32,700 nucleotides of DNA from Bacteroidaceae bacterium (GCA_024401215.1 JAKSLL010000039.1:1-32700); one strand, 5' to 3'; positions 8,906-17,748 are shown, numbered from the stretch's first letter. The notes: generated from the letters alone by a model not told the origin. Made by a program: numbers and translations.

Positions 8906-9405
8906 TACGTTTACGAGCCCTTGAACCTGACGACTTGGATGTTCTCTACTCCATTGAGAACGACCAGACTATGTGGCCCTACAGCGACACGAGTGTTCCT
9001 TACAGTCGGGATGCCCTTCATGCTTACATTTTGACTTGTTCGAATGATATTTTCCAGGACAAGCAGCTCCGCTTGGTTGTCGAATCAGACGGTGTTCCCG
9101 TCGGTCTGGTTGATCTTTGCAACTTTTCGCCCTTGCATAGTCGTGCCGAAGTAAGCATTGCTGTTTTGCCAGCATGCCAAGGACAGGGTGTTGGAGCTGA
9201 AGCGCTTCGACAGCTTGTGCGTTATGCTTCTCAAAACATCCACCTCCATCAGCTCTATGCCGTTGTGGCAAAGGAAAATGTCGCCTCCCTCAAAGCCTTC
9301 CAGCATGCAGGCTTCTGCCAGTCGTCCGTTCTGCCGGTTTGGATTCGCCGGACTGATGGAAGCTACGCGGATGCGGTCATGTTGCACTTCATTTTAGAAA
9401 AATAA
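8902..9405 (+). CDS. GNAT family N-acetyltransferase
   Basis: The 167-aa protein has the GNAT fold of the RimJ/RimL/SpeG-like group. The N-terminus is MIRLRALEPDDLDVLYSIEND. The acetyl-CoA-binding loop is QGQGVGAEALRQLV, followed by LYAVVAKENVASLKAFQHAGF. It transfers acetyl from acetyl-CoA to an amine, but the substrate cannot be told from the sequence. The start overlaps the glycosyltransferase stop by 4 nt, so the two are translationally coupled. queC follows after 15 nt. Confidence 0.88.
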   Translation: MIRLRALEPDDLDVLYSIENDQTMWPYSDTSVPYSRDALHAYILTCSNDIFQDKQLRLVVESDGVPVGLVDLCNFSPLHSRAEVSIAVLPACQGQGVGAEALRQLVRYASQNIHLHQLYAVVAKENVASLKAFQHAGFCQSSVLPVWIRRTDGSYADAVMLHFILEK

Positions 9406-9420
9406 AAATATAATAGAAAT

Positions 9421-10092
9421 ATGTCAACGAAAATATCATCTTCGGCGCTCGTCGTCTTCAGCGGTGGACAGGACAGCACCACCTGCCTTTACTGGGCAAA
9501 GAAACATTTCGATAAGGTTTATGCGTTGAGCTTTGTCTACGGACAGCGCCATTCGCTTGAGGTTGAAATTGCCGAGCAGATTGCCCGCGAGGCAGGAGTC
9601 GAGTGGAGCAAGATGGATGTTTCGTTCATCAGCCAACTCAGCACCGGTTGTTCCCTGACCGATGATTCTCTGGAGATTGAGGCAGAGAAGGCCGATGGCG
9701 CCATGTTCCCTACCACCTTTGTTCCGGGGCGAAACCTCTTCTTCCTCAGCATTGCTGCGGTTCGGGCTCGCGAACTGGGCATCAAGCACCTTGTCACCGG
9801 CGTCAGCCAGACCGATTTCAGTGGCTATCCTGACTGTCGCGACTCTTTCGTCAAGAGTCTGAATGTCACGCTTAACCTGGCCATGGAGGAACAGTTCGTC
9901 ATCCATACGCCTTTGATGTGGATCGACAAGGCTGCCACCTGGGCCCTCTCGGACGAACTGGGTGTCCTCGACCTTGTTCGATATCGCACGTTGACGTGCT
10001 ACAACGGCATTCCCGGTGACGGCTGTGGACATTGCCCTGCCTGCAAGCTCCGTCGTGAAGGACTGGAAAAGTACCTGGCCACGAAAGCGTAG
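9421..10092 (+). CDS. queC: 7-cyano-7-deazaguanine (preQ0) synthase
   Basis: The 223-aa enzyme converts 7-carboxy-7-deazaguanine to preQ0 with ATP and ammonia, in queuosine synthesis. It has the PP-loop ATP motif [16 protein letters not shown], the family segment [17 protein letters not shown] and a C-terminal zinc site ([19 protein letters not shown]). Length is typical. It lies just after the acetyltransferase gene and 80 nt before queF, which acts on its product. queD and queE are not in the window. Confidence 0.96.
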   Translation: MSTKISSSALVVFSGGQDSTTCLYWAKKHFDKVYALSFVYGQRHSLEVEIAEQIAREAGVEWSKMDVSFISQLSTGCSLTDDSLEIEAEKADGAMFPTTFVPGRNLFFLSIAAVRARELGIKHLVTGVSQTDFSGYPDCRDSFVKSLNVTLNLAMEEQFVIHTPLMWIDKAATWALSDELGVLDLVRYRTLTCYNGIPGDGCGHCPACKLRREGLEKYLATKA

Positions 10093-10172
10093 AGCTCTTC
10101 CTGCCTACATGCAGCTGCATCATTTCAGACATTTGGATTCGTAAACCTTCTTTAATTTGCTAAAATAAACCT

Positions 10173-10631
10173 ATGTCAACACGTGAAAATGAAGGTCTTC
10201 AAGCACTTGGAAAGAAGACTGAGTATCGTCAGGATTATGCACCAGAGGTTCTAGAAGCCTTTGAAAACAAGCATCCCGAGAACGATTATTGGGTTCGTTT
10301 CAACTGCCCCGAGTTTACCAGTCTTTGTCCCATCACTGGTCAGCCCGACTTTGCCGAGATTCGCATCTCCTATCTGCCCGACCGTCGCATGGTTGAGTCA
10401 AAGAGCCTCAAGCTCTACCTCTTCTCCTTCCGTAACCACGGCGATTTCCATGAGGATTGTGTCAACAAGATTATGAAGGACCTCATCCGTCTCATGGATC
10501 CCAAGTATATCGAGGTGACGGGTTTCTTTACGCCTCGTGGCGGCATCAGCATCTATCCCTTTGCCAACTACGGCCGTCCCGGAACAAAGTACGAGAAGAT
10601 GGCCGAGGAGCGTCTCCTCAGACACGAGTAA
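10173..10631 (+). CDS. queF: NADPH-dependent 7-cyano-7-deazaguanine reductase, short form
   Basis: The 152-aa enzyme reduces the nitrile of preQ0 to the aminomethyl group of preQ1, using NADPH. It has the single-domain (YkvM-type) form. The catalytic Cys is in [18 protein letters not shown], and the NADPH motif region is [15 protein letters not shown] followed by DFHEDCVN. The start at ATG 10173 gives the expected length. I see no convincing preQ1 riboswitch in the 80-nt gap before it. Confidence 0.96.
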   Translation: MSTRENEGLQALGKKTEYRQDYAPEVLEAFENKHPENDYWVRFNCPEFTSLCPITGQPDFAEIRISYLPDRRMVESKSLKLYLFSFRNHGDFHEDCVNKIMKDLIRLMDPKYIEVTGFFTPRGGISIYPFANYGRPGTKYEKMAEERLLRHE

Positions 10632-10636
10632 TTTGA

Positions 10637-10777
10637 CTTTAGTCTTGTAATTGACTCGGAAGAAAAACTTGCTAGTAACTCGACAAAAGTTCTGGAATTT
10701 GCTCGAAAACAAATCTTGTAAATAATTCGACAAAAGTCCGGTAAGTAACTCGACTAAGTCCGGTAAATCCGACAACC
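10637..10777. repeat. Degenerate tandem repeat, about 22-28 nt unit
   Basis: The gap between the convergent queF and TPR genes is made of degraded copies of a unit close to GTAACTCGACAAAAGTCCGG. The clearest copies start at 10675, 10722 and 10745, with weaker ones at about 10646 and 10698 and a partial one at 10767. A short hairpin, AGGGG-TAGT-CCCCT, follows at 10782-10795 without a T-tract. Spacing and divergence do not fit CRISPR. Confidence 0.6.
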
Positions 10778-10800
10778 AACAAGGGGTAGTCCCCTCTCTG

Positions 10801-12933
10801 TCAGCAACGATATAGAATGATGTCGTGCATCAGGTCTATGTCGTGTTCCGATTTGCCGTGAAGCATCAATTCGTCCTTGTCCTTGTCAAAGGGGGCAAGG
10901 GCGTTTGTTCTGTGCGGATCGTTCTTGATGAAGATGTCGGCATACTTGTGATAGAAGGTCAGGGCAGAGAGCATGTCGCCCATGATCCATGCTGTGTGGC
11001 CTGCGTTCAGATAGTCTGCCCAGATGCTCGAGTAGGCTTCTGAATCCGCCATCGGTTCTATCCTGTTAATCAGTTTCTTGTAGTATCGCATGGCCGTTTC
11101 GTACTTCTTCTGCTTGAAGGCACACCAGGCAATGGCTCGCATGGATGGGATGACCTGCTTGTCTTCAATCTCCAACTTGTAGAAACGCTGTGCCGCCTCG
11201 TGGTAGCGACCAGCCTTCATGAGGCACAACCCCGTCTCGGTCGTTATCTTGGCGCTTTCGGGCATCAACGCTTCGAGTCTTAGAAGGCATTCCAGTTGCT
11301 CCTCCGTTGCTCCGAGGTTGACGTAGCAGTTTATCATCTGCGTCAGAATCCATGTGTTGTCTGGCGTCAGCACGTCGGCCTGTATCAGCGAACTGATGGC
11401 CTGGCGATATTTGCCCGTCTTTTGTTGGCACTCTGCCATTAGTTGCAGCGTTTCGCTTGTCGCGCCTGTCAGCGAACTCAATGTCGTGAGGTAGGAGAGT
11501 GCCGTGCCCGCCTGTCCATACTTGTTCAGGATGCGGGCCATCTTCAGCAGGTTCTCCGGACTGGCCTCCAGGGCATCCTTCATGTATTTGTTTTCCAGAA
11601 GATTAAAGGAGTCAGTGAAAGGCGAGTTCAGTTGCTTTTTCCAACGCGATTTCAGACATAGTCTGGATACAACCTTGACGTACCCTGCGATTTCCTCCTC
11701 CTCGTTCCTCTCGTGTTTGCTTAGGAAAGCGTTGTTATGTGCTTCCGCTCCCAGCAGTTCGTCCGCCACTCCCTTGAACATGCCCTTCATGTTCATTAGC
11801 GTTTGGCGCATCAGCAACAGGAAGGCGTAGCGGTCGATGTCGCATGTGTTTCCTTCATGCAGCATCACTTGAGCCAGCGGATTCGGCTTTCCATCTTGGT
11901 AGAGGATGTCCTGCACACTCTCTTCTTCCGGGTCGAATGGCTTGAACCAATGAGCGATGCTGTGGAAGAAGGCGTGGCTCATGGCCATGTTGAAGATCTC
12001 CGTCCCTGTGTCTGCTCCGTCTCGCACAAGGTTCAGCAGTTCCGTGGCGGAGCTCTGGAACTCCTTCTTCTTCTGGGCGAGCGCCGGATCGTCCGTCTCC
12101 CTCTGTGCCTTTAGCATTTTCTCGAAGGCGTCGTCCTCATCCTCGTCTGTGTTGAATCCCATGCGCAGGTTTTCGTCTTGTATTCCCTTGAACAGGACGG
12201 GCATCAGTTCGTTCTTGATTTTCTCCTCGATGGCCTCGGTCTGGCTGGCCATTGTCAGGTGGCGGTTTATCTGGGCCAGATGCTCCATCAATTGACTGTT
12301 GCTCAGGAGTTCCTGCACGTCATGCTCGGCTTGGGGAAAGAGGCCGATAGTCTTTTCGTGCAGGACGAGTGCCAGTACTACGCCCAGCAATGCACACGGT
12401 TCCGAGGGGGCAAAGATGCACAGCATGCGCAGTTTGCCAGGGTCAAAGTGCCCCATCAGGTAGAGGAGCATGCCCGATAGCAGCATTTTCCGCTCGTTTT
12501 CCCTGCTCTGCTCTATCGTCTCGCGCATGGCTTCGAAGCTGGCCTTGTCGTTGATGTTCATGCTCATGCCCACTCCAAATGCCAGGTCCTGCGCGTCCTG
12601 CACCGCGGGTGCCGTTGTCCCGAAGAACTGGGCGAGGTAGTCGCCGGTTTGTCTGCTTCTGTGCAGAATCTGAATCTTGTTCAGCAACAAGTAGGCCTTG
12701 CCCACCATCTGGCCTTGCATCTCCGTTCGCGAAGGGTCCTGTCCTCCGTTGGCCAGGAAGTCGAGCATGGCACAGTAGTCGCGTTCTATCGACTCATGGA
12801 TGCGCGCAAGGTCGTCGTCGTCAACCTCACGAATCAGCGAACCGATTAGGCAAAGTGCATCGTGCAGATGGTATTGCAACAAATTCTGTCGAGCTTGGTC
12901 GACAACATTGTCAAAGACGTCTCGCGTGTACAT
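10801..12933 (-). CDS. Tetratricopeptide-repeat protein, function unknown
   Basis: The 710-aa protein has no signal peptide or membrane segment, so it is probably cytosolic. The first ~430 residues are helical and acidic (for example VDDDDLARIHESIE, DEDEDDAFEKMLKAQ). The last ~250 contain several TPR-like helix pairs (YGQAGTALSYLTTLSS, TGKYRQAISSLIQADVLTPD, KAGRYHEAAQRFYKLE, KKYETAMRYYKKLI). TPRs usually mediate protein contacts, but the partner is unknown. It starts 12 nt after the upstream substrate-binding lipoprotein gene on the same strand, so the two probably form an operon. Confidence 0.8.
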   Translation of the reverse strand: MYTRDVFDNVVDQARQNLLQYHLHDALCLIGSLIREVDDDDLARIHESIERDYCAMLDFLANGGQDPSRTEMQGQMVGKAYLLLNKIQILHRSRQTGDYLAQFFGTTAPAVQDAQDLAFGVGMSMNINDKASFEAMRETIEQSRENERKMLLSGMLLYLMGHFDPGKLRMLCIFAPSEPCALLGVVLALVLHEKTIGLFPQAEHDVQELLSNSQLMEHLAQINRHLTMASQTEAIEEKIKNELMPVLFKGIQDENLRMGFNTDEDEDDAFEKMLKAQRETDDPALAQKKKEFQSSATELLNLVRDGADTGTEIFNMAMSHAFFHSIAHWFKPFDPEEESVQDILYQDGKPNPLAQVMLHEGNTCDIDRYAFLLLMRQTLMNMKGMFKGVADELLGAEAHNNAFLSKHERNEEEEIAGYVKVVSRLCLKSRWKKQLNSPFTDSFNLLENKYMKDALEASPENLLKMARILNKYGQAGTALSYLTTLSSLTGATSETLQLMAECQQKTGKYRQAISSLIQADVLTPDNTWILTQMINCYVNLGATEEQLECLLRLEALMPESAKITTETGLCLMKAGRYHEAAQRFYKLEIEDKQVIPSMRAIAWCAFKQKKYETAMRYYKKLINRIEPMADSEAYSSIWADYLNAGHTAWIMGDMLSALTFYHKYADIFIKNDPHRTNALAPFDKDKDELMLHGKSEHDIDLMHDIILYRC

Positions 12934-12945
12934 CCTTCCCCTTCC

Positions 12946-13932
12946 TTATTGCTTGATAATGTTATGGGTAATGCTGTCCGTCGACAAACTGGCGTTGATC
13001 CATTGTCGGCCGACGAGCCATTTCTTTGCCGTCTCCACCGTTTCGTCCTGGATAGGGCGAAGGTTCGAGATTGTGATTGAGCTCTGGAGTGAAGTCAGCG
13101 TGTCTACCTCAATGTTGGGCAGCTCGTAGTGCTTCTTCAGAATTTCCCCCGTGATTGCAGCGTTGCTGCCGTTGTTCATGGCCTCTACGGCGAGGCGGTA
13201 TGCTTCGGCCAGCGACTGCATCTGTTCCATGCGTCTCTTGTCGGTCAGTAGGGTGGTGGGAGTGGCCAGTACGCCCCAGGTGGCAGCCTTTTCGTCGCGT
13301 TGCCAGATGCGCTTGGCACCATGCGCCAGGGCCAGGGTGGCATAGGGTTCATCCAGGAAGGCACCGTCCACGAGTTTGTTCGTGAGCATCTCCTCCCTGA
13401 GTTTGTGGTTGTTGAATTGTGTGCGGAAGATGTCCAGCCTGTCCAGTTTCGTCCCCTCCAGCACCTTGTCGCTGTAGTAGTCCGTCTCGCTGTGTCGGTC
13501 GATGGCAACGATGCGCTCTTTCAGTTGCTTGACCTCGTTGATTCGGGTGCTCTTGGGGGTGAAGATTCCCAGCGAACCGGGCAGTCCGGCAATGGCGGTG
13601 GCGCGGAACCCGTCCTTGCGCATGCAGAGCAGTCGAGCAATGTCGCTCATCACCACTTCCGCGTGCTTGAACTGTATGGCGGTGTCGCAGTCCTCCATCG
13701 TCTTGAGGTGCAACAGGCGTATGTCGCCTGCCGAGTCCAGCATGCCGGCTGCCTCTGCGTAGTAGAGCGGCAGCGCACCCTCGCACGGATAGACGGCAAC
13801 GTGCAGCGCCATCGAGTCCTTGCGGGCTTCCTCCATGGACGTCACTTCCTCGTCGGGCGCTTCTTTCGTGCCACAGGCACACACTCCCAGCAAGATGGTC
13901 GTTATGCAAACTAAAACCTTATTGTACCTCAT
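12946..13932 (-). CDS. Substrate-binding lipoprotein, NMT1/SsuA-like
   Basis: The 328-aa protein has a lipoprotein signal (ILLGVCAC, Cys18 or Cys20). It then has a type-II periplasmic-binding fold like that of NitT/TauT or thiamine-precursor ABC transporters: LHVAVYPCEGALPLYYAEAAGML, HAEVVMSDIARLL, and LVDGAFLDEPYATLAL. The ligand is not evident, and no permease or ATPase gene is adjacent. I choose the ATG ending at 13932 (MRYNKVLV). The longer frame from 13965 would begin inside the pgk terminator hairpin and add non-signal residues. It is transcribed with the TPR gene. I see no own promoter, so it may depend on read-through from pgk. Confidence 0.75.
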   Translation of the reverse strand: MRYNKVLVCITTILLGVCACGTKEAPDEEVTSMEEARKDSMALHVAVYPCEGALPLYYAEAAGMLDSAGDIRLLHLKTMEDCDTAIQFKHAEVVMSDIARLLCMRKDGFRATAIAGLPGSLGIFTPKSTRINEVKQLKERIVAIDRHSETDYYSDKVLEGTKLDRLDIFRTQFNNHKLREEMLTNKLVDGAFLDEPYATLALAHGAKRIWQRDEKAATWGVLATPTTLLTDKRRMEQMQSLAEAYRLAVEAMNNGSNAAITGEILKKHYELPNIEVDTLTSLQSSITISNLRPIQDETVETAKKWLVGRQWINASLSTDSITHNIIKQ

Positions 13933-13943
13933 TGTCCTGAATC

Positions 13944-13990
13944 GAAAAAAATCCCCCGCCTTCACTCTGCGCAGAATGAGGGCGGGGGTA
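13944..13990 (-). terminator. Rho-independent terminator of pgk
   Basis: On the minus strand, a GC-rich stem CCCCCGCC/GGCGGGGG, extended through a paired CATTCTGC/GCAGAGTG interior, lies just after the pgk stop. It is followed by a run of seven T (13945-13951). It ends immediately upstream of the start of the substrate-binding lipoprotein gene. Confidence 0.92.
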
Positions 13991-14005
13991 TATTAGCTTA
14001 GTTGA

Positions 14006-15274
14006 TTAGCCCTTGATAGCAGCTACGCCGGGAAGAACCTTGCCCTCGATAGCCTCGAGCAGAGCACCACCACCGGTAGAGATGTAAGAAACCTTGTCGG
14101 TCAGACCGAACTTGGTGCAGCAAGCAACTGAGTCGCCACCACCGATGAGTGAGAATGCACCCTCAGCAGTTGCCTCGGCAATAGCCTCACCTACAGCGCG
14201 TGAACCAGCGCAGAAGTCGTCGCACTCGAAGCAGCCAGCGGGGCCATTCCACAGGATGGTCTTAGCACCCTTGATGGCAGCAGCAAACTTAGCAGCGCTG
14301 ACAGGACCTGCATCCAGACCCTCGAACTCTGCGGGAATTGCGTTGCTGGGGAAGGTCTCAACCTTGGCACCCTCCTTTACAGAGAAGGTAGAGAAGTCAT
14401 AGCCGGTGCAGCATACGCTGTCCTCGCCCAGAACGAGCTCAACGCCGTTCTCAGCAGCCTTCTTCTCAACGTTCAGAGCTACGTCCAGCTTGTCCAGCTC
14501 AACGATAGAACCACCAATCTCGCCACCGTGAGCCTTAGCGAAGGTGTAGGTCATACCACCGCACAGGATCAGCTTGTCAACCTTGCCGAGCAGGTTCTCG
14601 ATGATACCGATCTTAGAAGATACCTTAGAACCACCCATGATGGCAACGAAGGGACGCTGGATGTTGTTCAGCACGTTGTCAACAGCCTGAACCTCCTTCT
14701 CCATGAGGTAGCCCAGCATCTTGTTGTCAGCGTCGAAGTAGTCAGCGATGACAGCGGTAGAAGCGTGCTTGCGGTGAGCGGTACCGAAGGCATCCATCAC
14801 GTAGCAGTCAGCATAGCTTGCCAGAGTCTTTGCGAACTCCTTCTGCTTGCCCTTCATCTCCTTCTTTGCCTCCTCGTAAGCGGGATCCTCCTTGTCGATG
14901 CCAACGGGCTTGCCCTCCTCCTCGGGATAGTAGCGCAGGTTCTCCAGAAGCAGAACCTCACCCATCTTCAGGTTAGCAGCAGCCTCCTGAGCCTTAGCGC
15001 AGTCGGGAGCGAACTGAACCTCAGCCACGCCCAGAGCCTTAGCTACGGCATCCTTGATCTGACCCAGTGAGAGCTCGGGCTTAACCTTGCCCTTGGGCTT
15101 ACCCATGTGCGACATGATGATCAGCGCACCGCCATCCTCCAGGATGTGCTTCAGGGTGGGAACTGCACCGCGGATACGGGTGTCATCGGTGATAACGCCC
15201 TCCTTCAAGGGCACGTTGAAGTCAACACGAACGATTGCCTTCTTGCCGGCAAACTTGTACTCGTTAATTGTCAT
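14006..15274 (-). CDS. pgk: Phosphoglycerate kinase
   Basis: The 422-aa glycolytic enzyme transfers phosphate from 1,3-bisphosphoglycerate to ADP. It has the N-terminal signature [13 protein letters not shown], the substrate segment [12 protein letters not shown], the hinge region ([20 protein letters not shown]) and the nucleotide site ending [13 protein letters not shown] and [14 protein letters not shown]. It has its own promoter upstream and a strong terminator downstream. Codon use is highly biased, as expected for an abundant protein. Confidence 0.98.
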   Translation of the reverse strand: MTINEYKFAGKKAIVRVDFNVPLKEGVITDDTRIRGAVPTLKHILEDGGALIIMSHMGKPKGKVKPELSLGQIKDAVAKALGVAEVQFAPDCAKAQEAAANLKMGEVLLLENLRYYPEEEGKPVGIDKEDPAYEEAKKEMKGKQKEFAKTLASYADCYVMDAFGTAHRKHASTAVIADYFDADNKMLGYLMEKEVQAVDNVLNNIQRPFVAIMGGSKVSSKIGIIENLLGKVDKLILCGGMTYTFAKAHGGEIGGSIVELDKLDVALNVEKKAAENGVELVLGEDSVCCTGYDFSTFSVKEGAKVETFPSNAIPAEFEGLDAGPVSAAKFAAAIKGAKTILWNGPAGCFECDDFCAGSRAVGEAIAEATAEGAFSLIGGGDSVACCTKFGLTDKVSYISTGGGALLEAIEGKVLPGVAAIKG

Positions 15275-15315
15275 AGTTTTATTAAGTTTTAAAAAATGGT
15301 TTATCTAAATCCGCG

Positions 15316-15347
15316 CAAAGATACAAAAAAACTGCGAACACGACAAA
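15316..15347 (-). promoter_or_regulatory. Bacteroidota promoter of pgk (TTTG-N20-TATCTTTG)
   Basis: On the minus strand, TTTG (15347-15344) is followed after 20 nt by TATCTTTG (15323-15316). This is a full match to the -33/-7 consensus, about 42 nt before the pgk ATG. Confidence 0.82.
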
Positions 15348-15358
15348 TAATTCCTGAA

Positions 15359-16003
15359 TTATTTACCCTTTCGCCCACATTCCTGGCAAAACTCGGCGAG
15401 GCCGCATTCTCCGCACTTTGGATTGCGAGCCGTGCAAACGTATCTGCCATGGAGGATGAGCCAGTGGTGCGCCCTGGGTATCACAGTCTCCGGCAGGTGC
15501 TTCACCAATTCGCGTTCGACGGCCAGCGGCGTTGTGCATGTCTTCGGCACGAGGCCGATGCGGTGGCTCACCCTGAATACGTGGGTGTCGACCGCCATGG
15601 CAGCCTTGCCCCACACCACGCTCTGCATCACGTTAGCCGTCTTTCGGCCTACGCCAGGCAACTTAATCAACTGCTCCAATTTGCTCGGTACTTCTCCCTG
15701 GAAATCACGCAGTAACATGCGTGCCATGTTTACCAGATGCTTACTCTTATTGTTCGGGTAGCTCACGCTCTTTACGTATTCGTATATCACCTCTGGTTCC
15801 GCCAGGGCCATAGCCTCTGCCGTGGGGTAGTCCTCAAAGAGTCGGGGCGTGACCATGTTCACTCGCTTGTCTGTGCATTGCGCGCTCAGTATCACCGCCA
15901 CCAGCAGCTCGAACGCGTTGCCATAGTGAAGCTCGGTCTCGGCCACAGGCATCGCCTCCTCAAAGTAGGCCACCATTCTGTCGTATCTTTCCTTCCGTCT
16001 CAT
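15359..16003 (-). CDS. nth: Endonuclease III
   Basis: The 214-aa base-excision repair enzyme is a DNA glycosylase/AP lyase for oxidised pyrimidines. It has a helix-hairpin-helix LPGVGRKTAN with the catalytic Lys, the catalytic Asp in VDTHVFRVSHR, and the 4Fe-4S motif C-x6-C-x2-C-x5-C near the C-terminus (starting CTARNPKC). I choose the start MRRKERYDRM (ATG ending at 16003), which fits Bacteroidota homologues. The longer frame from 16036 would begin at the -7 box TATTTTTG. An ATG ending at 16012 is a possible alternative. Confidence 0.94.
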   Translation of the reverse strand: MRRKERYDRMVAYFEEAMPVAETELHYGNAFELLVAVILSAQCTDKRVNMVTPRLFEDYPTAEAMALAEPEVIYEYVKSVSYPNNKSKHLVNMARMLLRDFQGEVPSKLEQLIKLPGVGRKTANVMQSVVWGKAAMAVDTHVFRVSHRIGLVPKTCTTPLAVERELVKHLPETVIPRAHHWLILHGRYVCTARNPKCGECGLAEFCQECGRKGK

Positions 16004-16025
16004 GCCTTCCATTTCATTTCGGTTG

Positions 16026-16057
16026 CAAAAATACATTATTTATATATTATGCGCAAG
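16026..16057 (-). promoter_or_regulatory. Probable promoter of nth (CTTG-N20-TATTTTTG)
   Basis: On the minus strand, TATTTTTG (16033-16026) matches TAnnTTTG, with a near-consensus CTTG 20 nt upstream (16057-16054). It lies about 23 nt before the chosen nth start, so the leader would be very short. Confidence 0.55.
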
Positions 16058-16386
16058 CAAATGGCAGATAAATTCAAGTTTCGTGGGCGCTCAACTTATT
16101 CGGTTATGAGGGTTTAATGGTTATAAAGGTTCTTTAGTTGATAAAAATAACATGATTTTTTGAAAAAAGCAGCGGCAATTCGGCGCTGTCCTGCGCGAAT
16201 TTCACACTTTTTAACGCTGGTCTACTCGTTTTTTACCCCGATTTTTGAAAAAACACGGCTGTTTTTGCAAAAATATGAAGTGTAACAGAAAGTCTCCTAC
16301 ACATCCATCACACTTATTGCATCTTGCTCTACTTCTGTACTTTACGTTACACAATACGCCCATTTTTCTGTTCTGTCGTTCATGCC

Positions 16387-16484
16387 TTACCTTCACATCC
16401 TTCACCCTACCTTCACACTTACCTTCATACCGCATTAACCTAACAAACAATAGGTTACAACAAGTGTGTAGGTTGTGAAGGTAA
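16387..16484. repeat. ACCTTCAC repeats and nested inverted repeats
   Basis: In the 700-nt gap between nth and the peroxidase gene, four ACCTTCA or CCTTCAC words occur within 16387-16426. The outer word TTACCTTCACA (16387-16397) has an exact inverted copy, TGTGAAGGTAA (16474-16484). Inside lies a perfect small hairpin, TAACCTA (16436-16442) with TAGGTTA (16451-16457). No open frame here looks coding. The rest of 16058-16560 shows only AT-rich sequence and one GCAGCGG core near 16168. Confidence 0.5.
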
Positions 16485-16560
16485 AAAACATAAAATTCCA
16501 AGAGTGGGAGCACAACAACCATCGCACGCCCTCACAGAACTGTTGCTGCGCGAGTTAAAA

Positions 16561-16708
16561 AGTCCCGCTCCGCCTTCAATTTCTTCCCGCTGCGCCAACC
16601 AACCGCCCGCCCTTGGTCAGCCGGTTACTTACCGCTGCGCAATTTTTTAATTTCCGCAGCGGTAATTTTCAACTCCTGCAGCGGTGTTTTTGAACTCCCG
16701 CAGCGCAT
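16561..16708. repeat. GC-rich palindromic intergenic repeat, second locus
   Basis: Several CCGCTGCG/CGCAGCGG cores occur downstream of the leftward peroxidase gene. One pair forms a perfect 11-bp inverted repeat, TTACCGCTGCG (16629-16639) with CGCAGCGGTAA (16655-16665). The core, the AATTT-rich spacers and the position at a gene 3' end match the copy at 213-294. It could act as the terminator of the peroxidase gene. Confidence 0.6.
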
Positions 16709-16711
16709 AAG

Positions 16712-17263
16712 TTATAGTAATTCCTCGATAGCAGGTGTCAGAACCTCCTTTGTTGCTGTTGGCTCAAAACGAGTGATTACATGACCTTCACGATCGACGA
16801 GGAACTTTGTGAAGTTCCATCGAATATCATTGTCAGCCTTTTTATTCTTGTTAGTCTTCTCCATAAGCATGACAACAAGACTCATGAACGGATGCTTCTT
16901 GTCAAAGCGTTTGATCTTGCCTGTGTTCTGCTTAAGGAATGTGTAAAGAGGCAATTCATTCTCTCCGTTTACCTCAATCTTGCGGAAACGAGGGAATTTG
17001 GTGTTGTAACGTAGTGTGCAGAACTCCTGAATCTCTTCGTCAGTACCCTTTGCCTGTGCGCCGAACTGATTGCAAGGGAAATCAAGAATCTCAAATCCCC
17101 GGTCTGCGTAAGTGTCGTAAAGTGCGTCAAGATCATTGTACTGTGGAGTAAAACCGCAATGTGTGGCGGTGTTGACGATAAGCAGAACCTTGCCCTTGTA
17201 CTGGTCAAGTTTTACCTCATTGCCTTTGTTGTCGGTGACTGTAAAGTCGTAGATTGTATTCAT
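16712..17263 (-). CDS. Glutathione peroxidase-family thiol peroxidase
   Basis: The 183-aa protein belongs to the non-selenium GPx family, which reduces hydroperoxides. Bacterial members usually take electrons from thioredoxin. The peroxidatic Cys is in VNTATHCGFTPQYNDL. Other family motifs are ILDFPCNQFGAQ (Gln and a further Cys) and DIRWNFTKFLVDREG (Trp and Asn of the active site). The chosen start, ATG ending at 17263, gives MNTIYDFTVTDNKG as in homologues. Longer in-frame starts add an AT-rich leader. There is no signal peptide, so it is cytosolic. Confidence 0.94.
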   Translation of the reverse strand: MNTIYDFTVTDNKGNEVKLDQYKGKVLLIVNTATHCGFTPQYNDLDALYDTYADRGFEILDFPCNQFGAQAKGTDEEIQEFCTLRYNTKFPRFRKIEVNGENELPLYTFLKQNTGKIKRFDKKHPFMSLVVMLMEKTNKNKKADNDIRWNFTKFLVDREGHVITRFEPTATKEVLTPAIEELL

Positions 17264-17353
17264 AGTCAAAGATATTATAAAAAATGTTTGATAGTTTATT
17301 CTCTTGTGATACGTTTGCTTATTCTGTACCAATCTTCAACGGTTTAACTGCTG

Positions 17354-17361
17354 CAAAGTTA
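17354..17361 (-). promoter_or_regulatory. Probable -7 box of the peroxidase gene (TAACTTTG)
   Basis: On the minus strand, TAACTTTG followed by CAGC matches TAnnTTTG about 90 nt before the start codon. No clear -33 TTTG is seen. A second match, TATCTTTG at 17274-17267, is too close to the ATG. Confidence 0.45.
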
Positions 17362-17651
17362 CGGCATATTTCCCGAAATTTACCCATATAGTGCGTAAAA
17401 AGTTCGTGCCTACAAACATTTTGTGATGTAACTACATCTTTTTGCGTTTGTTGCTCGGCCCATAGCGATGCTTGTTTGCAACGGATTACAAACTCTTATG
17501 GAAGTATGAGGATTCCTCCTGTCAGGTTCTTCTCTATACTTGTATGACCACATCAAACCGTAGCTACTCAGGTATGCTAGGATGTTAACCAAAAACGGGC
17601 AAAAACGGACAAAAACTTTCTCTCTTACAGGGCAAAGTGATATAACTCCCT

Positions 17652-17680
17652 ATAGCCGCTCAACAAGTTTGGGCGGTTAT
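17652..17680 (+). terminator. Terminator-like hairpin without an adjacent gene
   Basis: ATAGCCGCTC pairs with GGGCGGTTAT (two wobbles) around a 9-nt loop and is followed by TTTCGTTTC. No intact + strand gene precedes it, so it may be the remnant of a lost gene. The rest of 17362-17733 shows a short direct repeat (AAAAACGGGC/AAAAACGGAC near 17585) but no gene. Confidence 0.4.
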
Positions 17681-17733
17681 TTTCGTTTCAAAATAGAACA
17701 AACAAAACAAAAGAAAATAGCGCATCATTTATT

Positions 17734-17744
17734 CCCCCCCCCCC
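17734..17744 (+). repeat. Homopolymeric tract of 11 C
   Basis: An uninterrupted run of 11 cytosines lies 4 nt upstream of the -33 element of the BspA-like gene. Tracts of this kind are prone to slipped-strand length changes. Confidence 0.95.
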
Positions 17745-17748
17745 TTCG

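Noticed and set aside
10093-10172. Possible preQ1 riboswitch before queF
   Set aside because: No hairpin plus A-rich tail with the preQ1 aptamer pattern is visible. Absence is not proven without a covariance search.
10637-10777. CRISPR array
   Set aside because: The units are diverged, 22-28 nt apart with no spacers of constant length, and no cas genes are present.
13933-13965. Upstream start (ATG ending at 13965) for the substrate-binding lipoprotein
   Set aside because: It lies in the pgk terminator stem and puts charged residues ahead of the signal peptide.
16211-16522. Minus-strand frame of 103 codons in the nth-peroxidase gap
   Set aside because: It spans the inverted repeats, has low-complexity composition and no ribosome-binding site or family resemblance.
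17267-17274. TATCTTTG -7 match immediately before the peroxidase start
   Set aside because: Transcription would begin at or inside the start codon, so the match at 17354-17361 is preferred.
17410-17592. Minus-strand frame of 60 codons upstream of the peroxidase gene
   Set aside because: It is short, with no motif, no clear promoter and no neighbour suggesting a role.
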